A DNA stretch of 64,000 bases from CAUYXS01 sp965248495 (GCA_965248495.1 CBDFJL010000003.1:1426001-1490000); one strand, 5' to 3'; counted from the stretch's first letter, positions 41,604 through 51,287 are shown. Notes: generated by a model not told the origin, from the sequence alone. A program made the numbers and translations.

Positions 41604-43529
41604 TCAAGGAATGCTCGCCGCGGCGGCGGAGCTGCCGTCAAATTCGACGGTGAACTCGGCCGGTTGGCGCGCCTTCCGGCTGAGCCCCGAGACGATGACG
41701 GTGGCGGGCTCGTCTATAACGAAACTGGCGGTCCCATCCGCCCTGACGTCCACCGTCGAAACGCTGGCGCCGTCGCCCTCGCCGGTGACGATCTGCACCA
41801 GGAACCGCTGCGGGACGCCCGCCCGCGCTGCTCGGATGAACCCCGCGGATGTCCAACCGGCGTCGTTGTCCTCCGCCCCGTCGTGGAAGTTGACCTCGGG
41901 TACCGCGATCTCGTCGATGCACCAGCCGGGCCCGTGGAGCGACTCGTCGGTGACGTACTCGAAGCGCAACAACACCTCGCGCCCAGCGAAGGGGGTGAGG
42001 TCCGCGGTACTCTCGCTCCAGCCGTCACTGACACCCGTGAACCCAGGCCCGAACGCCGCACCGATGGGATTCGCGCTGCTGGTGCCGGTGGCATCGAGCG
42101 CCTCCCATCGCTGACCACCGTCCGTGGACACGGCCACGTAGCCGAAGTCCCACTCGTCCTCGATGGCGTGCCAGGACTGGAACGCGAGCGTTGCCGAATC
42201 GACCCGTCGCAGGTCGACGCTGCGTGTCAGTGTGGCGTCGATGTTGTCGCCGCCGTTTCCCCACCAGCAGTAGTCGCCGGAGTGCGGTGGGACGGGTATC
42301 AGTGGCGTCGTGGCCAGGCCCTTGAAGCTTGCCCTCAGCGGTGAGCGCGAGTCCACGCGCAGGTACCAGGCGCCGAACTGCGGCACGTCGGCGCGCGCCG
42401 TTCCCGGCCCGGTGACGGAGCTCTGCGGGAATGGGAGTTGGCCGCCGGCTGGGCCGGCATAGGGGCCCGCATCTGCGGCCACCAGGTTGGCCACCAACCA
42501 ATCGGCGAACAGCTGCTCGAAGCCGACGCCGGGCAATACCTCGGCGAGGTAGCCTTCGATGCCCTCGATGCTGTCGGCCTCGTTGGCGACGAGCCGGCTG
42601 ATGTTCTCCTCACCGGTCCGCAGCGTGAGGTAGCCCGCGAAGAGTGAAGACCCGGCGTAGTTGGGCAACGATTGCCGAATCTCCACGGGCCAGTTGATCA
42701 GCGACACGTCGGGCCCGCGAAGGTAAGGGAAGAACGGCAGTGACGGTAACCCCAGCTCGCGGGCTGCGAGCTCGGATAGGCCCTCGTTGACCCACGTCGA
42801 CTCGCTCGGATCGACGAGCCAATGGGCCACATGCTGCAGCTCGTGCGCCAGCGTCCCCTGGAGGGCATCGCCGGCCAGGTCGCCGTTCGGCGCGAGGTAG
42901 ACGGCCATGCGCTCGTTGGTAAGCGCCGTGGCCGAGCTGGGCAGGGTGTCGCTCGACGAGAAGTAGCCCGCGAACCCGCCCGCCAGCTCCGCAACGACGA
43001 TGGTGATCCGTCCAGGCGGCTCGCGGCCCGGTGCAAAGAGGTCGAAGACCGCGGGGAAGACCTCATCGTCGAACCGACGGGCTGCTCGCTCGACCTCGCT
43101 GTCGCTCACGTCGATGCCGTCGGCCACGTACCAGAGCGAGCGCGCACCGACCGCGCGGAGCGTCGCCGTGGCGGTGTAGGTGGACGGCCCGTCAGGCTCG
43201 ATCAAGAGAAAGTCGACCCTGTTGCCGACAGCCTCGTCCCGGTAGAGACGATCGTCGGGCAGCACGCTCGCCTCCACCCCACGGTAGCGGCGAATGAGGT
43301 CGAGGAGGTCGGCCTCCGGGGCGTCCGGTGGGTCATACATCAGCGAGACGGGTGCCGGGGGTTCGCTGCGGGCGGTCGGCGTCGGACCGTCGGGGCTCGA
43401 CGGCGTCTGCGTCGCGGTCGGCGTGGCCGATTCGGCCGGCGTGGCCGGCGTGGGACCGGCGTCGGTGGCGGCCGAGGAGCACGCGGCCAGGAGCGCGAGC
43501 GCGAAGGTCAGAAGCAGGCGCCGCACCAT
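41604..43529 (-). CDS. Secreted lipoprotein zinc metalloprotease (immune-inhibitor-A-like)
   Basis: A 641-residue protein. The lipoprotein signal VRRLLLTFALALLAACSS is followed by a Thr/Pro/Ser linker (residues 22-60). The catalytic motif LAHELQHVAHWLVD (HExxH) with downstream NEGLSELAAREL supplies the zinc site, about residue 240. The C-terminal half (WWGNGGDNIDATLT ... FQSWHAIEDEWDFGYVAVS) resembles the VEG/MAM-like domain of InhA-type M6 peptidases. It is likely surface-exposed and degrades environmental protein. It starts directly after pth and ends the ligA operon. Confidence 0.8.
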   Translation of the reverse strand: MVRRLLLTFALALLAACSSAATDAGPTPATPAESATPTATQTPSSPDGPTPTARSEPPAPVSLMYDPPDAPEADLLDLIRRYRGVEASVLPDDRLYRDEAVGNRVDFLLIEPDGPSTYTATATLRAVGARSLWYVADGIDVSDSEVERAARRFDDEVFPAVFDLFAPGREPPGRITIVVAELAGGFAGYFSSSDTLPSSATALTNERMAVYLAPNGDLAGDALQGTLAHELQHVAHWLVDPSESTWVNEGLSELAARELGLPSLPFFPYLRGPDVSLINWPVEIRQSLPNYAGSSLFAGYLTLRTGEENISRLVANEADSIEGIEGYLAEVLPGVGFEQLFADWLVANLVAADAGPYAGPAGGQLPFPQSSVTGPGTARADVPQFGAWYLRVDSRSPLRASFKGLATTPLIPVPPHSGDYCWWGNGGDNIDATLTRSVDLRRVDSATLAFQSWHAIEDEWDFGYVAVSTDGGQRWEALDATGTSSANPIGAAFGPGFTGVSDGWSESTADLTPFAGREVLLRFEYVTDESLHGPGWCIDEIAVPEVNFHDGAEDNDAGWTSAGFIRAARAGVPQRFLVQIVTGEGDGASVSTVDVRADGTASFVIDEPATVIVSGLSRKARQPAEFTVEFDGSSAAAASIP

Positions 43530-44096
43530 TCAGTTGTAGTAATTCATTGAGGCTTCGATGCCCGAAGTGATCGTTAGCTTCACCGCGTCCACGGCCCAGT
43601 CGATGGCCCGCTCGACCGCCGCCTCCTCGACGGGGTCGAATCGGCTGAGCACATGCTGAATCGAGCCCTGGGGTGGACGGCCGATACCGATGCGTATGCG
43701 GGGGTAGGCCTGGTCGCCCAGCGTTTGATTGATCGAGTTCAGCCCGTTGTGCCCGCCCGAGCCGCCATTGGCCCGGATACGAAGCGAGCCCAGCGGCAGG
43801 TCCATGTCGTCATACACTACGAGCAGGCGCTCCACGGGGATGCCGAACCGCTGGCGAAGGTAGTGGGCCGCGGTCCCACTGTCGTTGACGAACGTCCGCG
43901 GCTTGGCGATAACGACGGGCTCGTGGTCGATGGCGCCGACGCCGAGCACTACGACCTTTCGTTTCTCGCTCAGCGGGATGTCGTACTCGCGGGCGATCAG
44001 GTCAATACAGCGAAAGCCGACGTTATGACGCGTGCGCTCGAACCGTGGGCCGGGGTTGCCGAGTCCGATGACCGCCCAGGCCGGCCGGCTGCTCAT
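43530..44096 (-). CDS. pth: Peptidyl-tRNA hydrolase
   Basis: A 188-residue enzyme that recycles peptidyl-tRNA. The family signature VIGLGNPGPRFERTRHNVGF contains the catalytic His (RHNVGF), and the Asn in FVNDSGTAA and the block VVYDDMDLPLGSLRIRANGG with SGGHNGLNSI are intact. The start at 44096 fits the family N terminus and overlaps the preceding stop (ATGA). It lies between the unknown zinc-ribbon protein and the metalloprotease in one operon. Confidence 0.95.
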   Translation of the reverse strand: MSSRPAWAVIGLGNPGPRFERTRHNVGFRCIDLIAREYDIPLSEKRKVVVLGVGAIDHEPVVIAKPRTFVNDSGTAAHYLRQRFGIPVERLLVVYDDMDLPLGSLRIRANGGSGGHNGLNSINQTLGDQAYPRIRIGIGRPPQGSIQHVLSRFDPVEEAAVERAIDWAVDAVKLTITSGIEASMNYYN

Positions 44097-45616
44097 CGCG
44101 TGCTCCCCTCTCGCAGCAGCGCGCGGACGAACGCGATGAGCTCCGCATCCATGACCAGCGCCAGTCCGTTCAGGTCGCTGGCCTGGACCGCCTGCACGAA
44201 ACGGTCCAGCCGCTCGCCGTCGGTGCGCTCCAGTAGGCGGTGGATTACCGCACGGGAAAGGCGCTGGTTCTGCGTCTGGAGCGCATCGCGGACGTGGCCA
44301 TCCACCTGCTCGGCTTCCAGCTCGGGCGGCTCGGACTCCAAGGTTATCCCGCACCGAGGACATGCGGCGATGTCCGTGACGTCTGCCGAGCGCAGAGCGA
44401 AGTTGCACGCGCCGACTGAGTTGTACATCTCCTCGACCAGCGGCGGAAGGTTGTCGGCGACCGCTGGCCCTAGCTCCTCGACCGTGTTCAGCATCTCCAG
44501 GGCCGGCGCCCTGAGCTGCATGGAGAGCAGGCGGTGCCCCAACAGGCTCATGCGGGCATGGTAGTCCTCATGGTGGCGAACGTAGGCGTCAGCGAAGCGA
44601 CGGCGGAATCCGCCCGACGCCTCGGCGAGCTCGGCCCAGCGTTGAGGGGCCATCTGGAGCGCCTGGTCGTACAGCTGCGCGGCGAGCGCTTCGCGCTCGG
44701 TGGACAGGTCGCTCATGGACGCGGGGACGACGGCCTGGTTGAGGAACCCGACCGCCGCAACGAGGCCTGGTATCGAATGGAGCGAGGTGCGCCACTGACC
44801 CCAAACTTGGACGACGGCGCTCAGGCCCGTCAGCCCTCCAAAGACCTGCGAGACGGCGTCCTGGAAACCAGACGTTGAGGCTGCTGCTGCGACCCGCTGC
44901 ATCTGCTCCAGCTGGCGGACAGCATCGGGCGAGAGGGCAGTGCCCTGCGCCGCTGCCAGTGCCTGGAGACCCACGCGGACCGACTCGATGCGCCCTGTGA
45001 GATCGACCAGCCATGCCTCGATGCCGCCGATCGTGGGTTGCACCGGCTGAAGGTCCAGCGACTCCGCGAGGGAATCAAGGAATGTCGTTGCGTCGTCGTC
45101 CGGCGCTCGTGGGCGCGAGCGCTCGAAAAGCATCCGGCCGAGCCGCGTGGACCAATCCGCCCACTCACCGTCGGCGAACACTCCCCGCGTTCCCACATCG
45201 AGCGACGGCTCGGTGAGCACGGTCCCGCTGGCATAGGCGGCGCGCCACGCCGCGGCCACAGCCTGTTCCAACGACTCGACTTGGAGGTTGGCGGCTTGCG
45301 CCGCATCACGGTCGGTCAGGTAGGCATCCCGCGCCTCGCGCACCTCCCTGAGCGTGGACGCCGCCTCGGTCGCCGCTTGGGGCTCCCCGCTGCCCGTGGT
45401 GCCCCCGGCCATGACCACCGCGATGCGCTGGTCGCCCAAGTCCTCGGGCGGATGATCGGGCACGCGCTCCAAGAAAACGACGCGGAAGTCGATGCCGTCA
45501 GGCAGCGGACCTCCCAGGCCCGCAGTCCAGGCCTCCACGCTGATCCATTCCCCGACGTATTCGGCACCGTCGACGACAACCCGCGCGGTGCGTGCATCCC
45601 GCCCCGGCGTCGTCAC
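44093..45616 (-). CDS. Helical hypothetical protein with a zinc-ribbon-like CPRC motif
   Basis: A 507-residue protein of no family I recognise. The N-terminal 60 residues look like a small beta domain; about residues 85-380 are largely helical with Ala/Gln-rich coiled stretches. Near residue 410 comes GACNFALRSADVTDIAACPRCGITL, a Cys-x15-Cys-x2-Cys pattern that may be a partial zinc ribbon. A final helical region follows. It is coupled by ATGA overlaps to ligA upstream and pth downstream, but this position does not define a role. Confidence 0.6.
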   Translation of the reverse strand: MTTPGRDARTARVVVDGAEYVGEWISVEAWTAGLGGPLPDGIDFRVVFLERVPDHPPEDLGDQRIAVVMAGGTTGSGEPQAATEAASTLREVREARDAYLTDRDAAQAANLQVESLEQAVAAAWRAAYASGTVLTEPSLDVGTRGVFADGEWADWSTRLGRMLFERSRPRAPDDDATTFLDSLAESLDLQPVQPTIGGIEAWLVDLTGRIESVRVGLQALAAAQGTALSPDAVRQLEQMQRVAAAASTSGFQDAVSQVFGGLTGLSAVVQVWGQWRTSLHSIPGLVAAVGFLNQAVVPASMSDLSTEREALAAQLYDQALQMAPQRWAELAEASGGFRRRFADAYVRHHEDYHARMSLLGHRLLSMQLRAPALEMLNTVEELGPAVADNLPPLVEEMYNSVGACNFALRSADVTDIAACPRCGITLESEPPELEAEQVDGHVRDALQTQNQRLSRAVIHRLLERTDGERLDRFVQAVQASDLNGLALVMDAELIAFVRALLREGSTR

Positions 45617-47643
45617 TGCGCCGGGGCCGATACGAGCCGGACGAACTCATCCTCGCTGAGCACCGCAACGCCCGCCTCCTCGGCGTCGGCGCGCTTTGAT
45701 CCGGGGTCCTCGCCGGCCAGCAGGTAGTCGGTCCGTTTGCTCACACTCGCGCTGACCTGACCGCCGAGGCGCTTGATATAGGCCTGGATCTCGGACCGCG
45801 TGAAATTGTCGAGCCGGCCGGTAACAACGAACCGCTTGCCCGCGAGCACCGGCGCGTCGTTCCGCGCCGGCTGCTCGGCCGCCTCGATGGCGACTCCCAG
45901 CGCGGCGAGCTCGGTGACGAGGAGCCGGTTGTCATCGATGGCGAAGTGGCGGCGTATGGCCGCGGCCACGATAGGGCCGATGCCTGGGATCGCTTGCAAC
46001 TCCTCCTCGGATGCGTCTATGAGCCTGAGGAGACTCCCGAAGTGGGCGCTCAGCAGCTCGGCTGTCTCGCCGCCGACGTGGAGTATGCCCAGAGCGGAGA
46101 TCAGGGCGGGCAGCGGGCGCTTCTTGCTGGCTTCGATAGCCTCAAGCAGGTTCTCAGCGCTCTTGGCTCCCATCCGCTCCAGCGCGACGAGCTGCTCGGG
46201 CGTCAGCCGGTAGACGTCGGGAAACGTACTGACCAGGCCCTGCTCGACGAGGATGGTCACGAGGCGCTCTCCCAGACCATCGATGTCCATGCCGGCCCGC
46301 GAGACGAAGTGCTTCAGCCGCTCGAGTTGCTGCGCTGGGCAGGCGGGATGAATACATCGGTGCATGATGTCGCCGGGCTCGCCCACGATGTGGTCGGTGT
46401 TGAGGGGACAGGGACACCGTGTCGGCGGCTCGTATGGGCGCTCGGTCCCGTCGCGCCGATCGATGACGGGGCCGACCACCTGTGGGATGACCTCACCGGC
46501 CCGCTCAACGATGACGTAGTCGCCGATGAGGATGCCCTTGCGCTCGATGTCGTCCTCGTTGTGCAGCGACGCCCGCCTGACGGTCACTCCGCTGACCTGG
46601 ACGGGTTCGAGCACCGCGTAGGGGTTGAGGGTCCCGGTGCGTCCGACGTTCGCGCGAATGTCCAGCAGCTTCGTGATGGCCTGCTCTGCCGGGAACTTGT
46701 AGGCGATGGCCCAGCGAGGCTCGCGGCCCACCGCCCCGACGTGGCGCTGGTAGTCGAGCCGGTCGACTTTCACCACTACACCGTCCGTCTGGTAGTTTTT
46801 CTCGAACCGGGTTTCCGCCCACTGGGCGTGGTAGTCGGCCACCGCGTTCAGGGTTTTGAGTTTGGCCATCTCGCCATTGACTCGAAAGCCCATGGCGTGA
46901 AGCCACTGCATGGTCTCCCAGTGGGTATCGGGTCTCGTGCCGCCTTCGACCCACCCGAGTTGATATATCCAAACGTCGAGCTTGCGCTGCACCGTGATGC
47001 GCGGGTCGAGCTGGCGCAGCGAACCGGCTGCTCCGTTGCGCGGGTTGGCGATAATCTGCTCGCCGCGTTCCTCGCGCTCGGCGTTGAGTTTGGCGAAGAC
47101 GTCGCGCGGCATGTAGACCTCGCCACGCACCTCCATGCGCGCGGGCATACCCTCGCCGGAGAGCAGTGCCAGCGGTATGGAATTGATGGTGCGCACGTTG
47201 CCGGTGACATCCTCACCGCGAAGGCCGTCGCCGCGGGTGGCGCCACGCGTCAGCCGTCCGTTCTCGTAGGTAAGGGCGATGGCCAGGCCGTCGATCTTGG
47301 GCTCGAGCACCATGTCGAAGGCGTCGGTCTCCAACAGGTTCGCCACGCGGCGATGCCACGCGGCCAGGTCCTCGCCGTCGAAGGCGTTGGCCAGGCTGAG
47401 CATCGGCAGCGGGTGGCGCACCTCGTCGAACTGCGGCGAAGGCTCGGCACCCACGCGCTGCGTCGGCGAGTCCTCGGCGAGCAGGTCGGGGTGCGCCTCC
47501 TCAGCCTCCCGCAGCTCGCGCATGAGCGCATCGAACTCGGCGTCGCCGATGAGCGGCGAATCGAGCACGTGGTAGCGGTAGTTGTGGAGGTTGATCTGGT
47601 CTCGGAGCTCTATGACGCGCCGGGTCGTCGCTCTGTCCGCCAT
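45613..47643 (-). CDS. ligA: NAD+-dependent DNA ligase LigA
   Basis: A 676-residue bacterial ligase. It contains domain Ia, the adenylation KxDG motif LEPKIDGLAIALTY, the OB fold, a four-Cys zinc finger (RCPCPLNTDHI ... MHRCIHPACPAQQ), helix-hairpin-helix repeats and a C-terminal BRCT domain (LAGKRFVVTGRLDNFTR ... KRTDYLLAGEDPGSK). It joins Okazaki fragments. The start at 47643 follows GGAGAG on the minus strand. It leads the operon ligA-orf-pth-protease. Confidence 0.96.
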   Translation of the reverse strand: MADRATTRRVIELRDQINLHNYRYHVLDSPLIGDAEFDALMRELREAEEAHPDLLAEDSPTQRVGAEPSPQFDEVRHPLPMLSLANAFDGEDLAAWHRRVANLLETDAFDMVLEPKIDGLAIALTYENGRLTRGATRGDGLRGEDVTGNVRTINSIPLALLSGEGMPARMEVRGEVYMPRDVFAKLNAEREERGEQIIANPRNGAAGSLRQLDPRITVQRKLDVWIYQLGWVEGGTRPDTHWETMQWLHAMGFRVNGEMAKLKTLNAVADYHAQWAETRFEKNYQTDGVVVKVDRLDYQRHVGAVGREPRWAIAYKFPAEQAITKLLDIRANVGRTGTLNPYAVLEPVQVSGVTVRRASLHNEDDIERKGILIGDYVIVERAGEVIPQVVGPVIDRRDGTERPYEPPTRCPCPLNTDHIVGEPGDIMHRCIHPACPAQQLERLKHFVSRAGMDIDGLGERLVTILVEQGLVSTFPDVYRLTPEQLVALERMGAKSAENLLEAIEASKKRPLPALISALGILHVGGETAELLSAHFGSLLRLIDASEEELQAIPGIGPIVAAAIRRHFAIDDNRLLVTELAALGVAIEAAEQPARNDAPVLAGKRFVVTGRLDNFTRSEIQAYIKRLGGQVSASVSKRTDYLLAGEDPGSKRADAEEAGVAVLSEDEFVRLVSAPAQ

Positions 47644-47678
47644 GACGCTCTCCGGAAGGGGGCCGGGACCTGGCGGCG

Positions 47679-47706
47679 AGTATAGCAGCCGCTTCCGAGC
47701 GTCCAA
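47679..47706 (-). promoter_or_regulatory. ligA operon promoter TTGGAC-16-TATACT
   Basis: On the minus strand TTGGAC (47706-47701) and TATACT (47684-47679) are 16 bases apart, with TGC before the -10. Transcription would start about 30 bases before the ATG. Confidence 0.6.
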
Positions 47707-47735
47707 ACGTTGGAGGCGGACGCCAGTTGGCTCTG

Positions 47736-47748
47736 TCATTCTGACAAC
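47736..47748. repeat. Short TGTCATTCTGACA arm of the dispersed element
   Basis: An isolated imperfect palindrome related to the ends of the dispersed element lies 30 bases before an intact copy, upstream of the ligA promoter. Confidence 0.4.
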
Positions 47749-47779
47749 TGCCGTTGGCCGACACGATGCCCCGCTGATC

Positions 47780-47865
47780 TGTCATTCTGAGCGGAGCGAA
47801 GAATCTGATGATGCGAGGTGCCTCCTCACTCACCAGATCCTTCGGCCCTCGGCCTCAGGATGACA
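47780..47865. repeat. Dispersed palindromic element, copy 2
   Basis: Ends TGTCATTCTGAG (47780-47791) and CTCAGGATGACA (47854-47865) are inverted repeats with one mismatch. Inside, AAGAATCT and AGATCCTTCG are arm remnants. With the next copy it fills most of the 488-base gap between ligA and the DUF1015 gene, which holds no gene. Confidence 0.8.
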
Positions 47866-47884
47866 ACTGTAGTTGACCGGCCGG

Positions 47885-47976
47885 CCTGTCATCCTGAGGA
47901 GCGCCCGGCGACGAAGGATCTGGTGAAGACAACCCCGCTGCGCTGCATCGGATCCTTCGCAGTGCTCAGGATGGCA
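47885..47976. repeat. Dispersed palindromic element, copy 3
   Basis: The left end TGTCATCCTGAG (47885-47896) and the right end CTCAGGATGGCACA (47963-47976) are separated by GAAGGATCTGGTGAAGACAA-like and GGATCCTTCGC arms. It is slightly more decayed than copy 2. Confidence 0.7.
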
Positions 47977-48131
47977 CAGAAACGCGCCCAGAATGGCAAG
48001 TCGACGCACCAGTCCCGCTTAGGATGATCGACGTTCCTCGCTGCGCGCTATCGAGGGCCGTGCTCGCGCGGTAGACTTCGCCTGCCGGCGCGTACGCCCG
48101 CGAGCGCCGAGACCACGTAGGACCCACCCCC

Positions 48132-49406
48132 TTGGTGGACTTTCGCCCGTTTCGCGGGATTCGCTTCGCGCCCAGCGCCGGCCGGCTGGCCGACCTCATC
48201 TGTCCGCCATACGACGTCATCTCGCCGTCCGACGAGGCGCGGCTGCTGTCGCGGAGCCCGAACAACATGGTGCGCCTGGAGCTGGCCGAGCTCGACGGGC
48301 AGGCGCCCGCGGAGCGCTACGAGCAGGCCGCGCGCACGCTGCGCTCGTGGCTGGGAGAGGGCGTGCTCGCCCGGGACGAGGTCCCTGCCTACTACCTGTT
48401 GCGCCAGCGCTTTCGCGCTCCCAGCGGGAACACGCCGGAGCGCTACGCGCTGTTCGGCGCGCTCAGGCTCCAGGAGCTCGGCACGAGTGTGCTGCCGCAC
48501 GAGGCCACCGGCGCCGCCGCCAAGGAGGACCGGCTCGCGCTCATGCAGGCGACGGAGGCGAACCTGAGCCCGCTGTTCATGCTATTCCGCGACGACGGCG
48601 CGGTGATGGCCGCGCGCAATCGCGCCATGGCGCGGGCGCCGGTGGCCGAGCTCAGCGTGGACGGCGAGGACCTGGCGCTGTGGCGAATCGACGATGAGCG
48701 CGATGTGGAGGCTGTCATGCTCTCGCTGGGAGCGAAGCCGGTGTTCATCGCCGACGGGCATCACCGGTACGAGACGGCGCTCAACTACCAACGCGCGCAC
48801 CCCGGCGATGCCGCGCGGTTCGTGATGACGTGTCTCGTCGCCTTCGACGACCCGGGCCTGCTGATCCTGCCCTACGGCCGCGTCGTCGCGGGCCTGGACG
48901 ACGAGGCCCTGGCGCGCGTGCGCGAGCGCGTATCGTCGCTGTTCGCCGTGCGGCCGGTGGCGTTCGGCGCTGAGACGGCCGGCCCACTGGAAGAGCTCGT
49001 CGCCCAGGAGGCGGCGGAGGGCGTGGCGTTCGGCATGGTCGGCCCAGGCGGCGAGGGCCCCTATCTCCTGACGCTGGTGGACCCAGGCGCCGTCGCCGCG
49101 CTGGTGCCCTCGGAGACCGACCCCTCGGTGGCCCAGGTGGAGGCGTGGGTCTTGCAGGAGGCCGTGCTGCGGCCGGTGCTCGGCGATGCATACGCCGACC
49201 ACGTGGCCTACGTCCACGACGGCGCCGCCGCGTTCGATGCGGTCCGGTCCGGCGCGGGCCAGCTCGCCTTCTTCCTGAAGGGTGTGCCCGCGGGCCTCTT
49301 CGAGCATGTCGTGGCCAGGGGCGTGCGGCTGCCGCGCAAGAGCACCTACTTCTGGCCCAAGCTGCCGAGTGGGCTGGTCATCAACGCGCTGTGGGGCGAG
49401 CGCTAG
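48132..49406 (+). CDS. DUF1015 family protein
   Basis: A 424-residue protein of the DUF1015 family (bacterial and archaeal; some relatives are ADP-dependent serine kinases). Characteristic segments are RPFRGIRFAPSAGRLADLIC, PPYDVISPSDEARLL, ADGHHRYETALNYQ and KSTYFWPKLPSGLVINAL. The conserved His and Arg of GHHRYET are present. Serine kinase activity cannot be asserted here. TTG 48132 is the first start; GTG 48135 follows directly. A weak AGGA lies 9 bases upstream. It is commonly found near serA in other genomes; here serA is about 10 kb away. Confidence 0.85.
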   Translation: MVDFRPFRGIRFAPSAGRLADLICPPYDVISPSDEARLLSRSPNNMVRLELAELDGQAPAERYEQAARTLRSWLGEGVLARDEVPAYYLLRQRFRAPSGNTPERYALFGALRLQELGTSVLPHEATGAAAKEDRLALMQATEANLSPLFMLFRDDGAVMAARNRAMARAPVAELSVDGEDLALWRIDDERDVEAVMLSLGAKPVFIADGHHRYETALNYQRAHPGDAARFVMTCLVAFDDPGLLILPYGRVVAGLDDEALARVRERVSSLFAVRPVAFGAETAGPLEELVAQEAAEGVAFGMVGPGGEGPYLLTLVDPGAVAALVPSETDPSVAQVEAWVLQEAVLRPVLGDAYADHVAYVHDGAAAFDAVRSGAGQLAFFLKGVPAGLFEHVVARGVRLPRKSTYFWPKLPSGLVINALWGER

Positions 49407-49433
49407 GCTTGAGCCCTGGCGCCTCCTCCACCG

Positions 49434-50411
49434 CTACTCCTGCGGCATTGTCTGTCGTTGGAGGTGCGTGACCGGGGCCAGGCCGCCGCGAGTGGGCCGC
49501 CACTGGCCGGCGAACACCAGTCTGCCGGACGCCCGCGAGCGGCCGTACTCGCTAGACATCTCGGCGCCGAACACGAGGATGATGGAGACGACGTAGAACC
49601 ACAGCATCAGCACGATGACCGTGGACACGCCCCCATAGACCTGGTCGAAGTTCGCGAAATTGTCCAGGTAGAGCACAAAAGCGACCTTCGCCGCCTCGAA
49701 CATGACGCCGGCCAGCACGGCGCCTGGGAGGACCGTGCGCCAGGGCACCTTCACGTCCGTTACGTACTTGTAGATGTACGCGAACAGGCCGATGCCCAGC
49801 AGGAAGGGGGTCGTGTTCACGAATAGGCGCCACAGCGTCTGGAGCGCCGGGGCCTCGGTGAGCAGCTCGGTACCGACGACGATGCGCCCCACGATGCCCA
49901 GTCCGACGGAGAGCACGAAGACCGCGCCGACTCCGAGCCCGACGCCGAGCTGGCTGAGCTGCTGCTTGAAGAAGTGGGGCGGCTCGGGGATGCCCCACGC
50001 CCGGTTGACCACCCGGTGCACCGCGCCAAGGACGGCACGCCCCGACCAGAAGAGCGCTATCAGCGAGACGATGCCGATGGCGCCACGGGCGCGGACGACG
50101 CCCGAGACATTGTCCTCCAGGAACGTCGAGAGCCCCGGTACCTGCTCCGTTAGGAAGTCGACCAGCCGGGCCTGCGCCTCCGCAGAGTCGACGAAGAAGC
50201 TCGCCACGGCGATGGAGCCCAACATCAGCGGGAACAGCGAGAAGACGGCGTAGTAGGCGACCCCGGCGGCCATGTGCGTGCCGTCGTCGCGGAGGAAGTC
50301 CCGAACGACACGGCCGATGAAGGTGGCAAGGCTCCGCGCGATGGGAGGGGCGGGTATCGAGTACAGCCAGCCACGGAAGACGGTCGTCGCCCGTCGCGCT
50401 GCTTTGATCAT
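49434..50411 (-). CDS. YihY/BrkB-family inner-membrane protein
   Basis: A 325-residue protein with six transmembrane segments and family signatures DGTHMAAGVAYYAVFSLFPLM, VFLLSVGLGIVG-like text (FVLSVGLGIVGRIVV), TTPFLLGIGLFAYIYKYV and WRTVLPGAVLAGVMFEAAK. The family was once called RNase BN but is probably a transporter or lipid-related protein. The terminal SRASGRLVFAGQW tail is soluble. It is convergent with the DUF1015 gene (27 bases between stops). Confidence 0.85.
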   Translation of the reverse strand: MIKAARRATTVFRGWLYSIPAPPIARSLATFIGRVVRDFLRDDGTHMAAGVAYYAVFSLFPLMLGSIAVASFFVDSAEAQARLVDFLTEQVPGLSTFLEDNVSGVVRARGAIGIVSLIALFWSGRAVLGAVHRVVNRAWGIPEPPHFFKQQLSQLGVGLGVGAVFVLSVGLGIVGRIVVGTELLTEAPALQTLWRLFVNTTPFLLGIGLFAYIYKYVTDVKVPWRTVLPGAVLAGVMFEAAKVAFVLYLDNFANFDQVYGGVSTVIVLMLWFYVVSIILVFGAEMSSEYGRSRASGRLVFAGQWRPTRGGLAPVTHLQRQTMPQE

Positions 50412-50453
50412 GTGGCTATTCTAACGGGAGCAAGGCTGCCGGCTGAGGCTCGC

Positions 50454-51287
50454 CTACGTGATGTCGCGCCACGCCGTCCCCTCGCTGGCGCGCATGAAGG
50501 CCGCGTGGGCGAGCGGCGCACCGCTGGCCAAGGGGCCGTCGACGAGTGTCGCGTCGGCACCGCGCAGGTCGGTCACCACACCTCCCGCCTCGCGCACCAG
50601 CAAAAGGCCCGGCGCCCGGTCCCAGCGATAGGCGTGATGGTGGCCATAGACCTGGAGTCGTCCGGCGGCAACGTAGGCCATCCCGAGCGCGATGGACCCC
50701 ATGACGCGCACCGTCTGGACCTCGGGCCACAGGCCCGACACCATGGCCAGCAGCCGATGGCCGTAGTCCTCGACGTAGCCCATGTCGAAGCCGACCACGC
50801 ACTCGCGCAGCGACTCGGCATCGGCGACGTGGATGCGCTTGCCGTTGAGGCTCGCCCCCGCGCCGGCTTCGGCCTGGAACAGCTCATCGCGCTGCGGATC
50901 GTACGTCAGCGCCAGGACGACGTCGCCTCGATACGCAAGTGCGATGTTGACTGCGACGTGGGGTAGGCCCGACGCCAGGTTGCGGGTGCCGTCCACCGGG
51001 TCGAGCACCCACTGGAACGCTCCCGCGTCGCCGATCTCGCCCGCCTCCTCCGACAGAACGGCAATGTCGGGGAACGCGGAACGCAGGATGTCGAGGATGG
51101 CCGTTTCCGAGGCGCGGTCGACCTCGGTGATGAGATTGTTCCAGCCCTTGCGGTCAATCGAGACCTGCCCGCCGGCCGCGATCACGGCAAACGCGTCGGC
51201 AACGACGGCACCCGCGGCGCGAATCGCAGCCTCGGCGACGACCGTGGCGGAGCGGCCGTCCGCCGCGATGGGGAGCGCGTGGCTCAT
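50454..51287 (-). CDS. Inositol monophosphatase-family phosphatase
   Basis: A 277-residue phosphatase with the metal motifs LSEEAGEI, VLDPVDGTRNLASGLPH (D-P-x-D-G-T) and the late DRAPGLLLVREAGGVVTD block. This places it in the IMPase/FBPase-like superfamily; it may act on inositol phosphates, CysQ-type PAP or sugars. In this genome it is a possible phosphatase for the DIPPS product (53973). The stop of trpS and this start overlap by four bases (ATGA), so the two form an operon. Confidence 0.87.
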   Translation of the reverse strand: MSHALPIAADGRSATVVAEAAIRAAGAVVADAFAVIAAGGQVSIDRKGWNNLITEVDRASETAILDILRSAFPDIAVLSEEAGEIGDAGAFQWVLDPVDGTRNLASGLPHVAVNIALAYRGDVVLALTYDPQRDELFQAEAGAGASLNGKRIHVADAESLRECVVGFDMGYVEDYGHRLLAMVSGLWPEVQTVRVMGSIALGMAYVAAGRLQVYGHHHAYRWDRAPGLLLVREAGGVVTDLRGADATLVDGPLASGAPLAHAAFMRASEGTAWRDIT

